A DNA stretch of 64,000 bases. Source: Monoplex corrugatus. Taxonomy: Eukaryota > Mollusca > Gastropoda > Littorinimorpha > Ranellidae. Below are positions 33,266-45,267 of this stretch, one piece after another. The stretch covers positions 44,726,087-44,790,086 of the forward strand of contig JAPXFY010000022.1 of NCBI GenBank assembly GCA_030674185.1, read 5' to 3'. The notes beneath the pieces are model-generated. The model saw nothing but the letters and a program-made list of their open reading frames with translations. It had not been told where the DNA came from and ran no database searches. The stretch's first letter is position 1. Each line of letters starts with the position of its first letter. Both the position numbers and the translations under genes were made by a program.

Positions 33266-35717
33266 TGAGTGTGTGTGGTGAATGGACGATGACAAAAAAT
33301 ACGAGGCATGTGTGCGAGATCGCTTTCCGCGTGTTGTGCCGCTTTTTGGTCGAGGCTGAGTGAAGCCCCAAACTGACACTCGCTTTTTCAACTGTAAGTC
33401 CACGTGCGACACTCGCACTGCATAGCTATATGTAGTATCAAAATGTCGGTCAGGCCATGAGGAAATTGAATACCTAACAGCCAGTCTGATTTGATTAAAT
33501 GTTTGCAAGATATCAACTCTTTTGTATGCAGTGTTCTAAAAGTTTGAATTCTGACGAACACGAATCTTGAAAATATGCCATCTTCAGGTGAAAATTTAAA
33601 ACAATGAATACTCCTTCATGTGCGCATGGTTACAATGCGCATGGTTACAGTAGCAATGCCGTGCGAACCGAAACGCGACGTCAAATTTGTGGTACCAAAA
33701 ACTGGGGAAAACCGGGGCCGGCCGCAAAACTGGGGGGGTCTTCAGTTCAATCAAGTATTACTCATTTACTGCCTCTTTAATTGGTGTTTCATTCTTATTT
33801 TTTGTCTTATGTGAATAAGAAATGAATAAAGATTTGAATGATTGCCTTTTTATATACTTAGAGCGAAAATGGAATTAGTTATTTGATGAGAAAGTCGAAA
33901 ATCCGCGTTTCGGGCGCAATCACGGCGATGCCGATGGTATGCGTTTAGAATCTAAGTAAGTTTGGGATGCTTCACTATTTCGGTCAGTACGGCTATATTT
34001 GTGAACCAATCACATCGTAATTTTGCAGCCAATGAGAATTAATGTAACAGAATGATATATCCCGACGACAGCTATGTGTGCCAGTTTCGAACCGAGATCG
34101 ACGCTTCCAAAGTTTTGCTTTTTTTCATCAGAAAAGTTTGCAGGTAACTGGTAAGTCGCCATTTTTGGAACTTGGCGGCGGCGGCATTCGATTTTACATG
34201 CTTTTTTCTATATATGCATGTGTAATATGAAATCAATTTGATGTAAAATATGGCCGTACGGCAACTTTTTACACAAGGATCTATACCAGATCTGTAGCAA
34301 AACAACGTCGCAATTTGCCGACGCCATAGGCCTACTGCGCGGAACAGAACAGTGTGCAAGTTTCAGCTCGGCAAGTTTCGCGTTGTCAGACAAAGACTAG
34401 CAACCAACAGATCAAGTTCTGTTTTATCTGTAACATTGTATTTTTCAAGAAAAGGATAACTGCGTTTGAACTCGATTCGGAGTTGTCAGCCGAAGCTAAG
34501 TTCATCAACCATTTCCTCCCTGAGGTCACGCTAATTTGCATGTCGCTGTGTAGACCTGCTCACCCCACGACGGGCGAGCTTACTACTAAAAATACTATGT
34601 GCTCGACGGGCTTTGCGGAGCCGTGGAAAATGGGGTGCGCATACCTGCCTCCCCAACTCTCTCTCTCTCTCTCTCAAATAAATGAATGAATGAATAAATA
34701 GGTCTAAATAATGGTACGTATCAGGGGAACGGCAAGGGGCATAAACGTACATAGCGAGTAAGGTAATTACTTAACATCTTCATGGTTCTTACAATTTTTA
34801 TCTCATCTGCTACTTATTTGGCTTGAAATGGTCTGAGAGTTTGTGGATGCCTGCTCGACTATAGTTAATTGATATAGTTAGCTGACTTTGCAGGGGCACA
34901 AGACACAGTAGGCTATGCCAGCCTCTGTTGTTTTTGAAAGCTATGTGCTCATTTCCACGACCTCGATTTTTCGTGAAACTCGCTCCCAACACCACTTATT
35001 TTTGCAGTCTTTGTCAACTGTTTTTGCTGTGGCAGACCATCTCTCCAGAATATCGGCTTGAGACATGGTCACGCTCCTCAAAAGTTTTGCAATCAGCTCT
35101 GATGACAAGCCGCACTTCACAGAAAAAAACAGGAACTCTGGAAGTGACTTTAGCAGAAATTGATACCGGATTTATCCCCCTTTCCGATGTTTCGTCGTTT
35201 GCTACAAGAGATCGACAGCGTGACAAATGGCCTACTGTTTCGCAGAAGAAAAATTTATCAGTCCATTTTTTCTCAGAAAGCACACAATTTTTTGTCGAAA
35301 GCAGCCTGTGGATTTTCTCGGATTTCTGAGAAAAATCAGAAAATTGGGAGCCCTGCACCACTGTTTTCAGCAGCTTTCTTTGAAGATATAGTAGTAGGCC
35401 CTACTAGTACTAGTAGTACTAGAGAGGGGGTCAGCATTGCTGGTACAGGAGAGGGTGCTCATGCCATGGTTTTGGTGGCAGACCTGAATCAGTGCATGAG
35501 ATCGCCTCTTTCGAACTGCTGCTCACATGAGTGCCGCGTTTCCTGTGTTAAACTGCACATGCGCCTTAGTGTTTTCGCCTCTCTGAATCCATAGGTTTGC
35601 CAAGACACAAGTAGCAACGCCACATGAAAAATTGAAATGGGGTTTTGAGTTAAAAGATTATATGGTTTTGAAGATGTTGTTCTGAGTAAAAAGCAGTTTA
35701 AACTTTTCAAATCAGAC
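33266..35717. other. no gene recognised
   Basis: GC-richer than the surroundings in places. Two CCAAT boxes (about 34003 and 34030) sit ahead of CATTTTTGGAACTTGGCGGCGGCGGC, which could be the 5' region of an unseen element or transcript. At 35346-35361 TGGGAGCCCTGCACCA is the complement of the left end of the 6415 element, so a fragment of that hAT-like family probably ends here. Long overlapping minus-strand frames show no domain. Confidence 0.4.
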
Positions 35718-36331
35718 TAATAGTAGGTATTCCAAAGTGCTCTTTGCGGGCGGCGAAAAGTACGGCAAAGTGCGATTTTTCACTGGTTTTCAACTTGCTC
35801 ATTCTCAACAAAATAAAGTGTCAGAAATAAAAAACATAGATCATGTTGATCTGTGATCCTTTAACTTTTAAGCTTTGTTTAAAGTCAAAATAAATCAATA
35901 AGTGTAACATTAACCGTTTGAAATATGCTTTTGATGATGGGTACTAAATTGCGATTTTGCTGCAACTGGAACGACGAAATCGGAACGCGGTTTTGACACC
36001 TACCTTGAAAACTCGCCTCGCGGAGATAAGCTGGGTCAGATATCAACAAACCATTTACACAGTCAAAAAGACGACTAAACTTGCTTTCATCCCATGTAAA
36101 AAGTGAACTGATAGGCTTCCATTTAGTCGGTCGTTTCGTGCGTTAAAAACTTCCGTTGATGATTTCGCAACCTTACTCAAAACCAATCTCTCCATATTTT
36201 CCACTGTGCAAAAGGTCAAGGTTTCAACTTTCAACTTCTGCTAGTTGCATACGGATTCAACCACTGGCCGTCTTCAGCGAGGACTGAGAAAAAGCAACAT
36301 ATTTTCGCTTTCTCTTAGCGTCTGACGCGCA

Positions 36332-36434
36332 ATGGCGGACACGCGCAAAGATCGTTCGGGCGAGCACATGGACGTCGAAGTTTACGTCGACCGCTCCAGC
36401 AACGACGAATCAAGCGATCCAACTTATCTAGAGG
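36332..36434 (+). CDS. element A, first exon
   Basis: ATG in AATGGCGGAC opens 34 acidic codons (DVEVYVDRSSNDESSDPTYLE) ending one base into a codon before GTAAAT. The first exons of elements B (45186) and D (37500) end in the same phase at the same kind of donor. The split codon completed by exon 2 at 41030 is GAT. Function unknown; it corresponds to the N-terminus of the element B protein. Confidence 0.6.
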
Positions 36435-37499
36435 GTAAATGAAATATCTTGCAGTTTGTTTACTATTACTTTTCGACATTTTGTTTCCTGATTTTAGAAT
36501 ATAATTGTTTGGAAAGCGCACAGCTGCAGCACCCACAGTATCATGAATATGTTAGAAGGTAGGGGTAGGTGACGGTTTGGAGTGCGGTAATTTTACAGTG
36601 AGTGAGATCAGGCATATGATTAAAGGAAAATGTTTACAAAAGATTTTTTTTAATAATCCATGCCTTTATTATATTTATTTATAATGATGTTAATGAGAGA
36701 TTAGCGATTTATTGTGGTCACGTGACCAACGCTTTGCTCGATCGATAGTCGAATCGGCCGAGTGCCCTCCCTTCAGTGTCGTTCAATAATTTCACAATGT
36801 TACACATTTTTCTTTTCTGCCTTTGTGTAAACTTCCTGAATGGTACCATTGAAACAAATTTGCATGTTTATCAATCCTATTATTAGGTAGGACCACCGTC
36901 TATTACAGCGTGTGTAACATAGGCTGACAAGCTGCATTTTGGCTACTTTTCACATCGGCCTGGCTGACAATATATTGCACCTACACTTGTAAAAAATATG
37001 TCAGTGAATAAAACAATCCTTCTACCTTCTTTCTTGTATGTTTATGCGAGAGAATGTGGACGAGTATTTCCGATGTAAGCTGAAACCGGAGCTTGGGTAT
37101 CGCGTGCAGCAAACCCCGCGGCCATTTTTTTTTCACACCTCGCGCCGGCTTGTGTTGGGGTACTCCCCTAGAATGCTCACGGATTCTCCGCAAACCGACC
37201 AATCAGAACACATGTACTATCGATGGAAAGGTCGGGATTTCCTCTACACGTTGGTGTAAATTTCGTATTTATTTGTTTACAATTTAGAAGGTTTCCAAGA
37301 GGTTGAAAAATCGCTTCTTTTCAACGTACAGCGAAATTTTACTGCTTCGTTCAATCAGATCAACCTATATATCGACGGAAAGCTTGATTTTTCCTCTTTA
37401 AAATGGTATATAACTTGACCCGGAAGTCGTTGCCGCGTTGAGTCCGTGGGGAAGAAAAGGGAGAACCCCCACACGCGCTCGCTTTGTCACACTGACAAC

Positions 37500-37572
37500 A
37501 TGGCTGAGCCAGCAGATGCAGCCGGTGTGCATGGCACCTCTCGTGTTTTCGACTCGATTACCCCATTACTGC
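37500..37572 (+). CDS. element D, first exon
   Basis: ACAACATGG context; about 24 codons (MAEPADAAGVHGTSRVFDS...) ending in phase 1 at C|GTAAAT. The sequence before the ATG (GAGTCCGTGGGG...AGAACCCCC) resembles that before the first exon of element B (GCGTCCGTGGGA...AGAACCCC), which supports common descent. Confidence 0.55.
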
Positions 37573-38344
37573 GTAAATAACGGAAGTCTACCACCTGGAA
37601 CTGTTGATTAGTTATCATATTTGATTTCCTTTGTGATTACAGTAATGTTTTAGGCTGAAATCGTCGCATAATTGTCTCTCAGTTTACGTGTACCCGAACC
37701 GGAAGTGGCAAAGTCGATCGAAAGACTGGGAGTACAGTGCTGGCTATGAAATCGCAAAATAACTCGGAATTCGTGCGATATCTTTCTATAGACCCCCATT
37801 GTTTTTGAAGAAAGATGCCTTAAGGATCTTACGATTTTTTGGAGATTCGTTTTATGTAGTTCCTCTATTTTTAAATGATGTTTTGTTCGACATTTCACTG
37901 ATCAGGAACGATAACTCGGGAAGGGTAGCAGACGAATTTTTTCAGTTTCGAAGAAACGCATGTTGGTTTTTTCAACATGCCTTCACCCTTCTCCTTTTAT
38001 ACACATGTATATGAAACTTAATCCGTTTTCCGGGAGAAATGGTAAGACTGGAGGAAGCGATAAGATTCTACTCCTCAGTGGTTGAGGAGGGAAAGGGATC
38101 ATGGTGTGCATGCAAGAAACAGCAACTTGAGTTTCAACTTTCATTCTCAACTTTTGATAGCAGAATGTGGTGTGTGCCCATGGCATGTGCTCTAAATATA
38201 ATCATCATCAGGCAGTTTAGAAACTCTGTACCTTGTAGTTATTTGTTATGAATACATACACTAGATTTCTTCATCATAATTTTTCAAAGGCATGCCAGGT
38301 CAGAGCAGATCAAGCACATGCAGTGCTGTGCTGATAACTGAAGT

Positions 38345-38785
38345 GAGGTAGCTGCTAAAACTGAGTTGCCAGCCAATGCTGACCCCATGCCTGTAGTTGA
38401 TGCTCCAGATGAGGATGAAGAGGAGGATGCCCTTCCTGTTCCAGAAGAGCTGGAGAACGACACCGAAACTTTTGACTTCCAGTACACTGGCCAAGGACAG
38501 TCTGTCGCAGTATTTTACGATGACAGGTTCTATTTAGGACAAATCCTCATGGTCCATCGACCTGACCTCGCAGATGTGACGTTCATGGAACAGCGAGGTG
38601 AAGAAAATGTCTTCAAGTGGCCCTCATCCGACACCATCGAACAAGTTGCTGCTTGTTTTGTGTTTTTCTCTGACTTTGACCTTGTCAAGAAATACAGGGT
38701 GTGGGCAGTCAGAGAGGCAGAGTGGGCATCCATGAAGAGGAGGTGGAGGCAGTTCCTGCAGCATGCAGAACAGCTCGACGCGTAG
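38345..38785 (+). CDS. element D, C-terminal exon with an SH3-like domain
   Basis: About 146 codons to TAG: an acidic linker (DAPDEDEEEDALPVPEELEND), then GQSVAVFYDDRFYLGQIL, VTFMEQ and VFKWPSSDTIEQV, and a basic tail ending MKRRWRQF. The same block closes the element B protein (GQTVAVYYEQQCFIGEVL, VTFMQQDG, FFWPS). The beta-strand pattern looks like a small SH3/Tudor-like barrel, a type I associate with C-termini of invertebrate transposon proteins; this is a judgement from pattern only. The frame is closed upstream by TGA at 38339-38341, so an acceptor must lie at about 38342-38350. Confidence 0.6.
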   Translation, partial: EVAAKTELPANADPMPVVDAPDEDEEEDALPVPEELENDTETFDFQYTGQGQSVAVFYDDRFYLGQILMVHRPDLADVTFMEQRGEENVFKWPSSDTIEQVAACFVFFSDFDLVKKYRVWAVREAEWASMKRRWRQFLQHAEQLDA

Positions 38786-39739
38786 TTGGGCACCAGTTTG
38801 CATCCTGTTCCCCGTGAGCCATCATCCACATTAATTTCTCAGATTTGACTGCTTCAGTATTGACAATATATTGTGAACAACTGTCCCTGACTTAAATCAG
38901 CCACCTTTGGACACACCAGACCCAGTCTACCAGCCACTAGAGTGTCATTGTCTTCATTGACTATGATGGACAAACAGCATCATTGTGAGCATGTTCTCTG
39001 TATTGACTTTGTAAGGTGTGTTTGACTTTGAGGTGGTCAAGAGATTACTTTTCTGCAGCAGCCAGGATACCAGAAATTAATACATGAAATGTACCATACT
39101 TGAAATTACCCAGACAATTTGGTAGTGTGTTTGAAGTCTTTTCGCCTTTTCATGGGTATATTTGTCTACATTTTATCCAGTTGATCTTGCATTGGCTTTG
39201 ACTTTGTGCCTTCCAGCTCCCTTAATTTTCAGTATATTATCTTTTAACAAAGTTATTTAGATAGCTGGATGTCTGCTGAATCCACTGATATAAGTATCAT
39301 TCCTGTATCTTTATTAGTTCTCAAGATACACTCTGTTTTGTGTTCGTCATGTGTAAAATCAGTGATCGGACAGCTGCCAAAATGGCTTTTTTCCTCATTT
39401 TTAGAGCCTTTAGTCTTCAAAACCAATTATAGGACAGCTCTGGAAAAAATCAGGTGCACTGTGCATGTTATTGGGAGCTTGGAGGTAAATCTGCAGCCTT
39501 GGGTGAGCATTAGGTTTGAAGATCTTAGTCCCCAAAAGTCGCTGATTATGCATTTGATGAAAAACGCCATTATTTTAGCTATTTCAACAGTGAATATCTC
39601 AAAAACTAATAAAAATATTTTTTTGAAATTTTGCATGTGCTTTTGTCTTGTTATTTCCTTTCTAAAAATGTAAATTTTATTATATTTAGTTGAAGTTAAA
39701 AATTTGGCTGGTCCTACCTACTATTATTTTTAGGCCCAA

Positions 39740-39950
39740 TATTATTATCACCTAGTTCAACAGCTTTAAAAGTTTATTATTATTATTAATATTGTTATAT
39801 TTTTGTTATTGTCATTATTTCACTATCATTATTCATTATTATTTATCATTATTATTATTATCATTATTTCATTATTAGTTTACTATCATTCATTACTATT
39901 TATTATCATTACTATTATTGTCATCAAAAATAATATTTAAACAAAATAAA
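39740..39950. repeat. degenerate (ATT)n tract
   Basis: TTATTATTATTAATATTG... and CATTATT repeats run to the TAGGCCTA at 39952. It lies between element D and the hAT-like element inside element A. Confidence 0.8.
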
Positions 39951-40058
39951 GTAGGCCTACCAGGTTAATGGGTTGGACACTATGAACCTTCCTAACTAGG
40001 CCTATAGTGTTTATGAGATAAATTTTGTTGTGCTGATTTGAGTAGGCCTAAATGTATG

Positions 40059-40673
40059 CATGGGTGAAAGTGAAAAAATCTCCCAATCCTGAAACCTTAA
40101 ATTTCCATGTCCTCTAAATGTTCCCATTCCTGAAAACCTGCGTCCATTCCTGAAGCAATGGAAACACTTCGAAACAATCGCCATCTTCTTCTTCTTCTAG
40201 CCAGAGCCATCGCCACTTGTTTTTTACTGATTTGTCTATTGCAGAAACATCTGCATTAACAGGCACGCCCTTCATTGTTGCTATCGCATGTGTTAGGCCC
40301 AAATTTGCTGTCGATACAAATCTTCGCTCGCAAACTTTTTCCCCCCCCCCCCCGGTTTAGACTCGGAATGCGCATGAGCAAGAATGAAAAGGAAGGGAAG
40401 TAACTTTAAACCCTTTCTGTGTTGCCAAGCACCAGTGAAGAATCGCCGTTCGATACAAACGAAGACTAATGGAAAAATAATATAGATAATTGAATTATGC
40501 AGATAAGCCGAGCTGACAGTGTGAAAGACTCTCTCTCTCTCTCGTTTTTTTTTTTTTTTTTTTTTTTTTTGCATTGGCATTTTCCTGAAGTCAAGTTTGC
40601 CATTCCGGAAAAGAACTTTTGTCAATCGGTTCATTCCGGAATTCCGGAACACTCGGAACTACTTTCACCCATG
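40059..40673 (-). mobile_element. hAT-like non-autonomous element (615 bp), nested in A
   Basis: TIR CATGGGTGAAAGT (13 bp perfect), flanked by TGTATG at 40053-40058 and 40674-40679. A minus-strand frame keeps a short NKWRWLWLEEEE piece like the one in the 32191 element, so both belong to one superfamily. A (CT)n-poly-T tract, a 13-C run (40341-40353) and the palindrome ATTCCGGAATTCCGGAA are inside. Confidence 0.72.
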
Positions 40674-41029
40674 TGTATGGGACATTTTACTTTGCCCACT
40701 GCTTTGTGAGTTAGGGTAAGGTATAATTTTATTTTCAAAGCTGACAATAATACTGGTAGGCTTCTTACAGCTCCACACCAATCTCTCTCTCAGTTGATCC
40801 TTTCTCTCTTTGACAGGCAGGGAAGTTAATTGAGCAGGGGTACAAAAGTCCTTGTGTTCCTGCATGTTTTATGTTCTTGTTTTTTGGATTTGTTTTTGTT
40901 TTGGTCAGTATTTGCCTCTTGCTCTGTATGTATAGGCCTGTTTGTCCCTACAAATGGGATTTTCACATTACACTACAGGATAGAACAGATAGATGTACTA
41001 ACTTTCCCTCTACACTATTTTTCTCACAG

Positions 41030-41145
41030 ATGATCTCTTCATGAGGATGAAGGAGCGATTTCTTAAGACTGGCAGAGGGCAGAGACCTAGTCTTTTGGAC
41101 AACTTTGACAGTAATGATGATGAACTGCATCTTAACATGTTTTAA
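41030..41145 (+). CDS. element A, second exon
   Basis: TTCTCACAG at 41021-41029 is the acceptor. The exon reads DLFMRMKERFLKTGRGQRPS...LNMF to TAA (41143-41145). It aligns with the start of exon 2 of element B (NETFDRYKRHLQALGPGSGR), including the split first codon. The element A product would be only about 73 residues, against about 1,200 expected for the full family. Confidence 0.6.
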
Positions 41146-42045
41146 TTTCCTGTCACTTGTGAAGGGGAATCACTGATCATAGACACTGACAAGTATTTTT
41201 TTACATTTCATTACAACATGTTTTTTGTAAAAAGAGATGATTTCTATCTTTTGTGCTTCCAGTTTAAGTTGAAGGCCAGGACAGTTATCTACTGTGATTA
41301 AGCAACAGTGAAAGGTCAAGACAACGATGTGGAAGCTTTTGATAATGTTCTACACACAGTTAAGGAACAGTTAAAGGTCAAGACATGTTTTAATCGTTGT
41401 TTAATGATAAAAAAACCCCAACAAATTGGCATGTAAAAACTATGAAGATGACTTCTTTGAATGAATGTTGTTGATGTACATGTCTTGTTTGATTCGATAT
41501 GTAAACAAAACGCATTATTTGTTACTATTATCAGCTGACATTTGTTATAATTTTGTCATCTGATTTTTGTTTACAGAAAGATTGAAACCTAATGTCTTTG
41601 TTATACTGACAGATCATAAAAAACTGATCATTTTGGTATATGGTACTTTGCAGTACGATGAATGTGACAGAAGTTACGGAGTCTTGCAAAAAGCTAAAAT
41701 ACACATTTTTTTTCAAAATAGGTATTTTATCCTTACCCAAATATGGTTTGATTAAACATACAGATGTCTGGGGTTGTTTTACATTGAAAGAGTTTGTCAT
41801 GCTGAGCAATTTGATATCAAAACCATTTTTGTAACTTTAAAGTGAAAAAAGTTATGGTGCACCAAATATGTGTAAAATTCGCCATTTTTCACACTGTCAC
41901 AAATCGGCATATTTCGCATTTTTGACATCTGATATCTTTTCAACCAGTTTTCAGATGAAGCTGGAAAAAATTAGGGTTAAATTCCTTAATATGTTTATCA
42001 TATATGATTCATTTCAGTGTCACTGTATTGTATTTCTTAAAGATA

Positions 42046-43922
42046 ATGGAGCAGATCTTCACGGCCGCCAAAAACTTTGTTAATCGACTTGTGCACGCTG
42101 CAAAAACAGCGTTCTACAGCTTCAGGGTGGTGGAGAGCTCTATCACCAAACAACTCTTCAATATCACCAACGCACTGGCTGCCAGGAACACTCCTTCTCC
42201 TCTACCCAGCATCTTCCCGCCAGCCCAGCTTCCAGACCGTTTTGCTCAGTTTTTCACAGAGAAAATATCAAAAATCCGTGACAATCTTGATCGCCAGAGT
42301 TCTATGCCTGTTGTGACTGATAGTGATTCTGATGTTTTTCATGGTACTTGTTTTTCTTCTTTCAGGCCTGTGTCTTCAGATGACGTTCAGAAAATACTGA
42401 CAAAAACTGTTCCAAAGACATGTGAACTGGACCCCTGCCTACTCCCTTGTTGTACGAATGTTTAGATGTTTTGTTGCCTACGCTGACCAAAGTTATCAAC
42501 GATTCATTGTCGACTGGCATTTTTCCATCTGTGTTCAAAACTGCCGTTGTTAGACCTTTGATAAAGAAACCTACCCTTGATTGCAACAACCTGTCAAGCT
42601 ATCGGCCAGTCAGCAACCTTCCATTTTTGTCAAAGGTTGTAGAGAAGATTGTTTTATCCCAGTTGTTAGAACATCTCAACTTGCACAATCTTCTTAGTGT
42701 TCATCAGTCGGCTTATCGTCCCGGTCACAGCACCGAAACTGTTTTAGTAAAAGTTGTAAACGATCTGCTGATGGCTCTGGATGACGGCAAGATCTCAGTC
42801 CTCGCTTTGTTAGACCTATCGGCGGCTTTTGATACGATAGATCATGAAATTTTACTTCATCGGCTTCAGTCTGTCTTCGGCGTTAGGGATATTGTTCTCT
42901 CTTGGTTTCGGTCATATCTTTCTGATAGGACACAGCGTGTATCAGTGAACGGTCTATCATCGGAACCTACTACTCTTCGGTTTGGTGTACCACAAGGGTC
43001 TGTTCTTGGTCCTGTGCTCTTTATTCTTTACACACAACCACTTTCAGATGTAATCGAACGTTTTCCTGTGTCCTTTGAGTCTTATGCCGATGATTCGCAG
43101 CTCCAAGTTTCTAGTCCGCCGGATGAGGTCGAGTCTGCCTTTCGGAGCCTTCGGGAGTGCGTTTCTGAAGTGAAGCAGTGGATGACTGCCAATAAACTGC
43201 AGCTTAATGATGGTAAGACGGAAGCCATGCTTGTCGCTTCAAACAGAGTATCTAGTTCTCAGGTACTTCCGCTATCTATAGACATTTGTGGGAGCCACAT
43301 TCAGTTTTCATCTAGTGTTAAGAACCTAGGTGTCTACCTAGACAGTACTTTGTCCATGAACCTGCATGTGACAAATACATGCAGGTCTGCATACTTTGAG
43401 CTGAGACGTATTGCTTCAATCCGTCACTTTCTCACAGTTGATGCTACAAAAGTCCTTGTTTGTGCGTTTGTTTTGTCACGCATTGACTACTGCAATTCTC
43501 TCTTGTCTGGTTGCCCACATTATTTGCTAGAGAAACTTCAGAAAGTTCAAAATGCAGCAGCCAGGTTAATTTTGAAAGCGTCCAAGAAAGATCATGTTCA
43601 GCCCTTACTCAGAACTCTACACTGGCTTCCCGTAAATGCGAGGATTCAGTTCAAAATCTCCACTCTCTGTTATAACTGTGTCACTTCCTCCTGTCCCTCT
43701 TACCTGTCCTCTCTCTTACAGCTCTATACACCGTCAAGAGAGCTCCGTTCCTCCGCAGACACACGCATCCTTTGTATTCCAAAGATCAGAACCAAAACCT
43801 TTGGCCAGCGAGCCTTTCATTATAACGGTCCTTCAGTCTGGAACAGTCTGCCACAAACAGTTCGCTTCGCCGATTCCAAAGTTACTTTGAAGTCGGCCCT
43901 GAAAACTCATCTATTTGCGTGA
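42046..43922 (+). pseudogene. CR1/L2 reverse transcriptase, truncated and frameshifted
   Basis: The linker (FAQFFTEKISKIRDNL) runs to CELDPC, then one frame break at a C-run near 42433. The RT follows unbroken for about 490 codons: SSYRPVSNLPFLSKVVEKI, HQSAYRPGHSTET, LLDLSAAFDTIDH, FGVPQGSVLGPVLF and the catalytic SYADDSQL at about 43081-43104. The C-terminal region has DYCNSLLSG, LHWLPV and GPSVWNSLP, typical of the clade. The enzyme copies LINE RNA at nicked target DNA. It is inactive here for lack of the endonuclease. Confidence 0.88.
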
Positions 43923-43997
43923 ACCTGCTCTGCTTAATCTCAACTTTCTGTATTTTTGATAATTCCTTCTGACAGCATAAGTTTGTGTGTGTGTGTG

Positions 43998-44049
<52 letters not shown>

Positions 44050-44235
44050 GGTGTGTGTGTGCGTGGGTGTGTGTGTGTGTTTGGGTGTGTGGGTGAGTGT
44101 TTGATTTTTGCATTTGTATATATTTTTGATGTAATTGTCATTTTTGTTCTGTATTGAATTGTTTGTAAAGCGCCCTGGGCACCTTCGGGTGAAAAGGCGC
44201 TTAATAAGTGCACATCATTATTATTATTATTATTA
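42046..44235 (+). mobile_element. CR1/L2-type LINE, 5'-truncated, nested in A
   Basis: ORF2 begins mid-protein at about 42046, lacks the endonuclease, and ends at TGA 43920-43922. The 3' UTR holds a GT-rich microsatellite (43983-44096), then TTGTAAAGCGCCCTGGGCACC...AAGGCGCTTAATAAGTGCAC and an (ATT)n tail to 44235. This AAGCGC...GCGC hairpin with a short microsatellite tail is characteristic of CR1/L2-group elements. Confidence 0.85.
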
Positions 44236-45185
44236 TTTTCATAGGTCTGTATTTTTATTGATATGCATTTCTGTCCATATGTTTTTTGCACATCAACTTA
44301 ACAAGTAAAAACCTCCTCAGAAATGATTTTCTGGGCTTGTGTGATTTTATATGTGTGTTCAAGGCATGTCTGAATGTGGCCTAAAAAAACGTGCGAAATT
44401 TTTCTGTCCAAAAAGAAAGGAAAAAATCATAAAAAATTTATTTTCTATCCCACATTAAAAAATAAAGTATGTATGTGTTCAGAATGAAAATCTCTATTTT
44501 CCCAGCTGATTTTTATACAGATAAGTTCAAATTTGAAAATCACTTTGGAATACCTACTAATAGTAGGTAGTCCCAGCCAGCAGAAAGCGCAACTGACTTG
44601 CAGAAATCTTTAAAATTGCCGAACTTCGTCATCATTTTTCACAATCTTTACTCTTACGGACTTATTTTATTTTGTGGTGGAATAAAAGTTCTGCTTTTCT
44701 TCTGTTGTTCTGTGTTTTTCGTTTTCTTATACGTTTGTTGGTTTTTCCGTACGACTGCGTGAAAATGGGTAGGGATACCGCGAATCCGCTCTCGCGCTGA
44801 CGCGCTGTCCCAGTCTAGCGCGGTAGTTGAAAACGCGCTGTTTACAACACCCTCTCTCTCTCGCTCTACCGCAGCCTGAGAACAGTACACAGCTAAATTT
44901 AGACTACACATGCAGACAGACAAAGCTCTCAGCTTTCTCATTGTGTAAGTTTCGTATAGAAACATTTGTCGAAAAACCGTCAAAAAATGAGTCAAAAAAT
45001 CGCTAACTTTAATGCATAACAGCTTCAGAACCCCTGAAAACTGATAGGGAAACTTATACCGTTGAAAAGAGCAATTCTTCGGCTTCAATTTGAAATCAAA
45101 ACGAACATCGTATGCTCCAGTCGTAGGTTGCGTCCGTGGGAATTTTGCGAGAACCCCGTAGCGTGTATCGGCTGGCTTGATCAAA

Positions 45186-45267
45186 ATGGCGGCGCCCAAC
45201 GAGCCCATGTGTTCGACGCGTTTTGACGATCTACCTGCATTTTATGTGCGTCTGCGTTCATTTTTGG
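45186..45267 (+). CDS. element B, first exon
   Basis: AAAATGGCGG context; 27 codons (MAAPNEPMCSTRFDDLPAFY...) ending TTG G|GTAAGT in phase 1. Joined to 46202 the split codon is GAG, giving SFL-E-NETFDRYKRHLQ. Same structure as in elements A and D. Confidence 0.7.

Larger units (their letters stand above)
36884..39721 (+). mobile_element. TIR element D (GTAGGTA family), internally deleted, nested in A
   Basis: Right end complement GTAGGTAGGACCAGCC and left end TAGGTAGGACCACC; TATTAT is duplicated at 36878-36883 and 39722-39727. The 2838-bp copy keeps a first exon and the last exon of the family gene but lacks the transposase core. It lies within the intron of element A. Confidence 0.78.
35723..44557 (+). 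mobile_element. TIR element A (GTAGGTA family), host of three nested insertions
   Basis: 17-bp perfect TIR GTAGGTATTCCAAAGTG, 19 bp if the preceding TA is counted, flanked by TAATA at 35718-35722 and 44558-44562. Total 8835 bp, but D (36884-39721), a hAT-like element (40059-40673) and a CR1/L2 LINE (42046-44235) lie inside, leaving about 3.2 kb of its own. Its gene has a first exon at 36332 and a second at 41030 whose phases fit; there is no transposase core, so it is non-autonomous. Confidence 0.8.

Noticed and set aside
33044..33508. 154- and 134-codon minus-strand frames
   Set aside because: They cross the end of the hAT-like element and its flank, so they are not one gene; no recognisable motif.
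35721..35739. Reading the A left end and the D right end as one element
   Set aside because: Their inner TIRs do not match (TTCCAAAGTG against GGACCAGCC); A pairs perfectly with 44541-44557 and D with 36884.
44654..45208. 184-codon minus-strand frame
   Set aside because: Lies over the 5' region and first exon of element B; no domain, and the plus-strand exon with its phase-matched donor explains the region.
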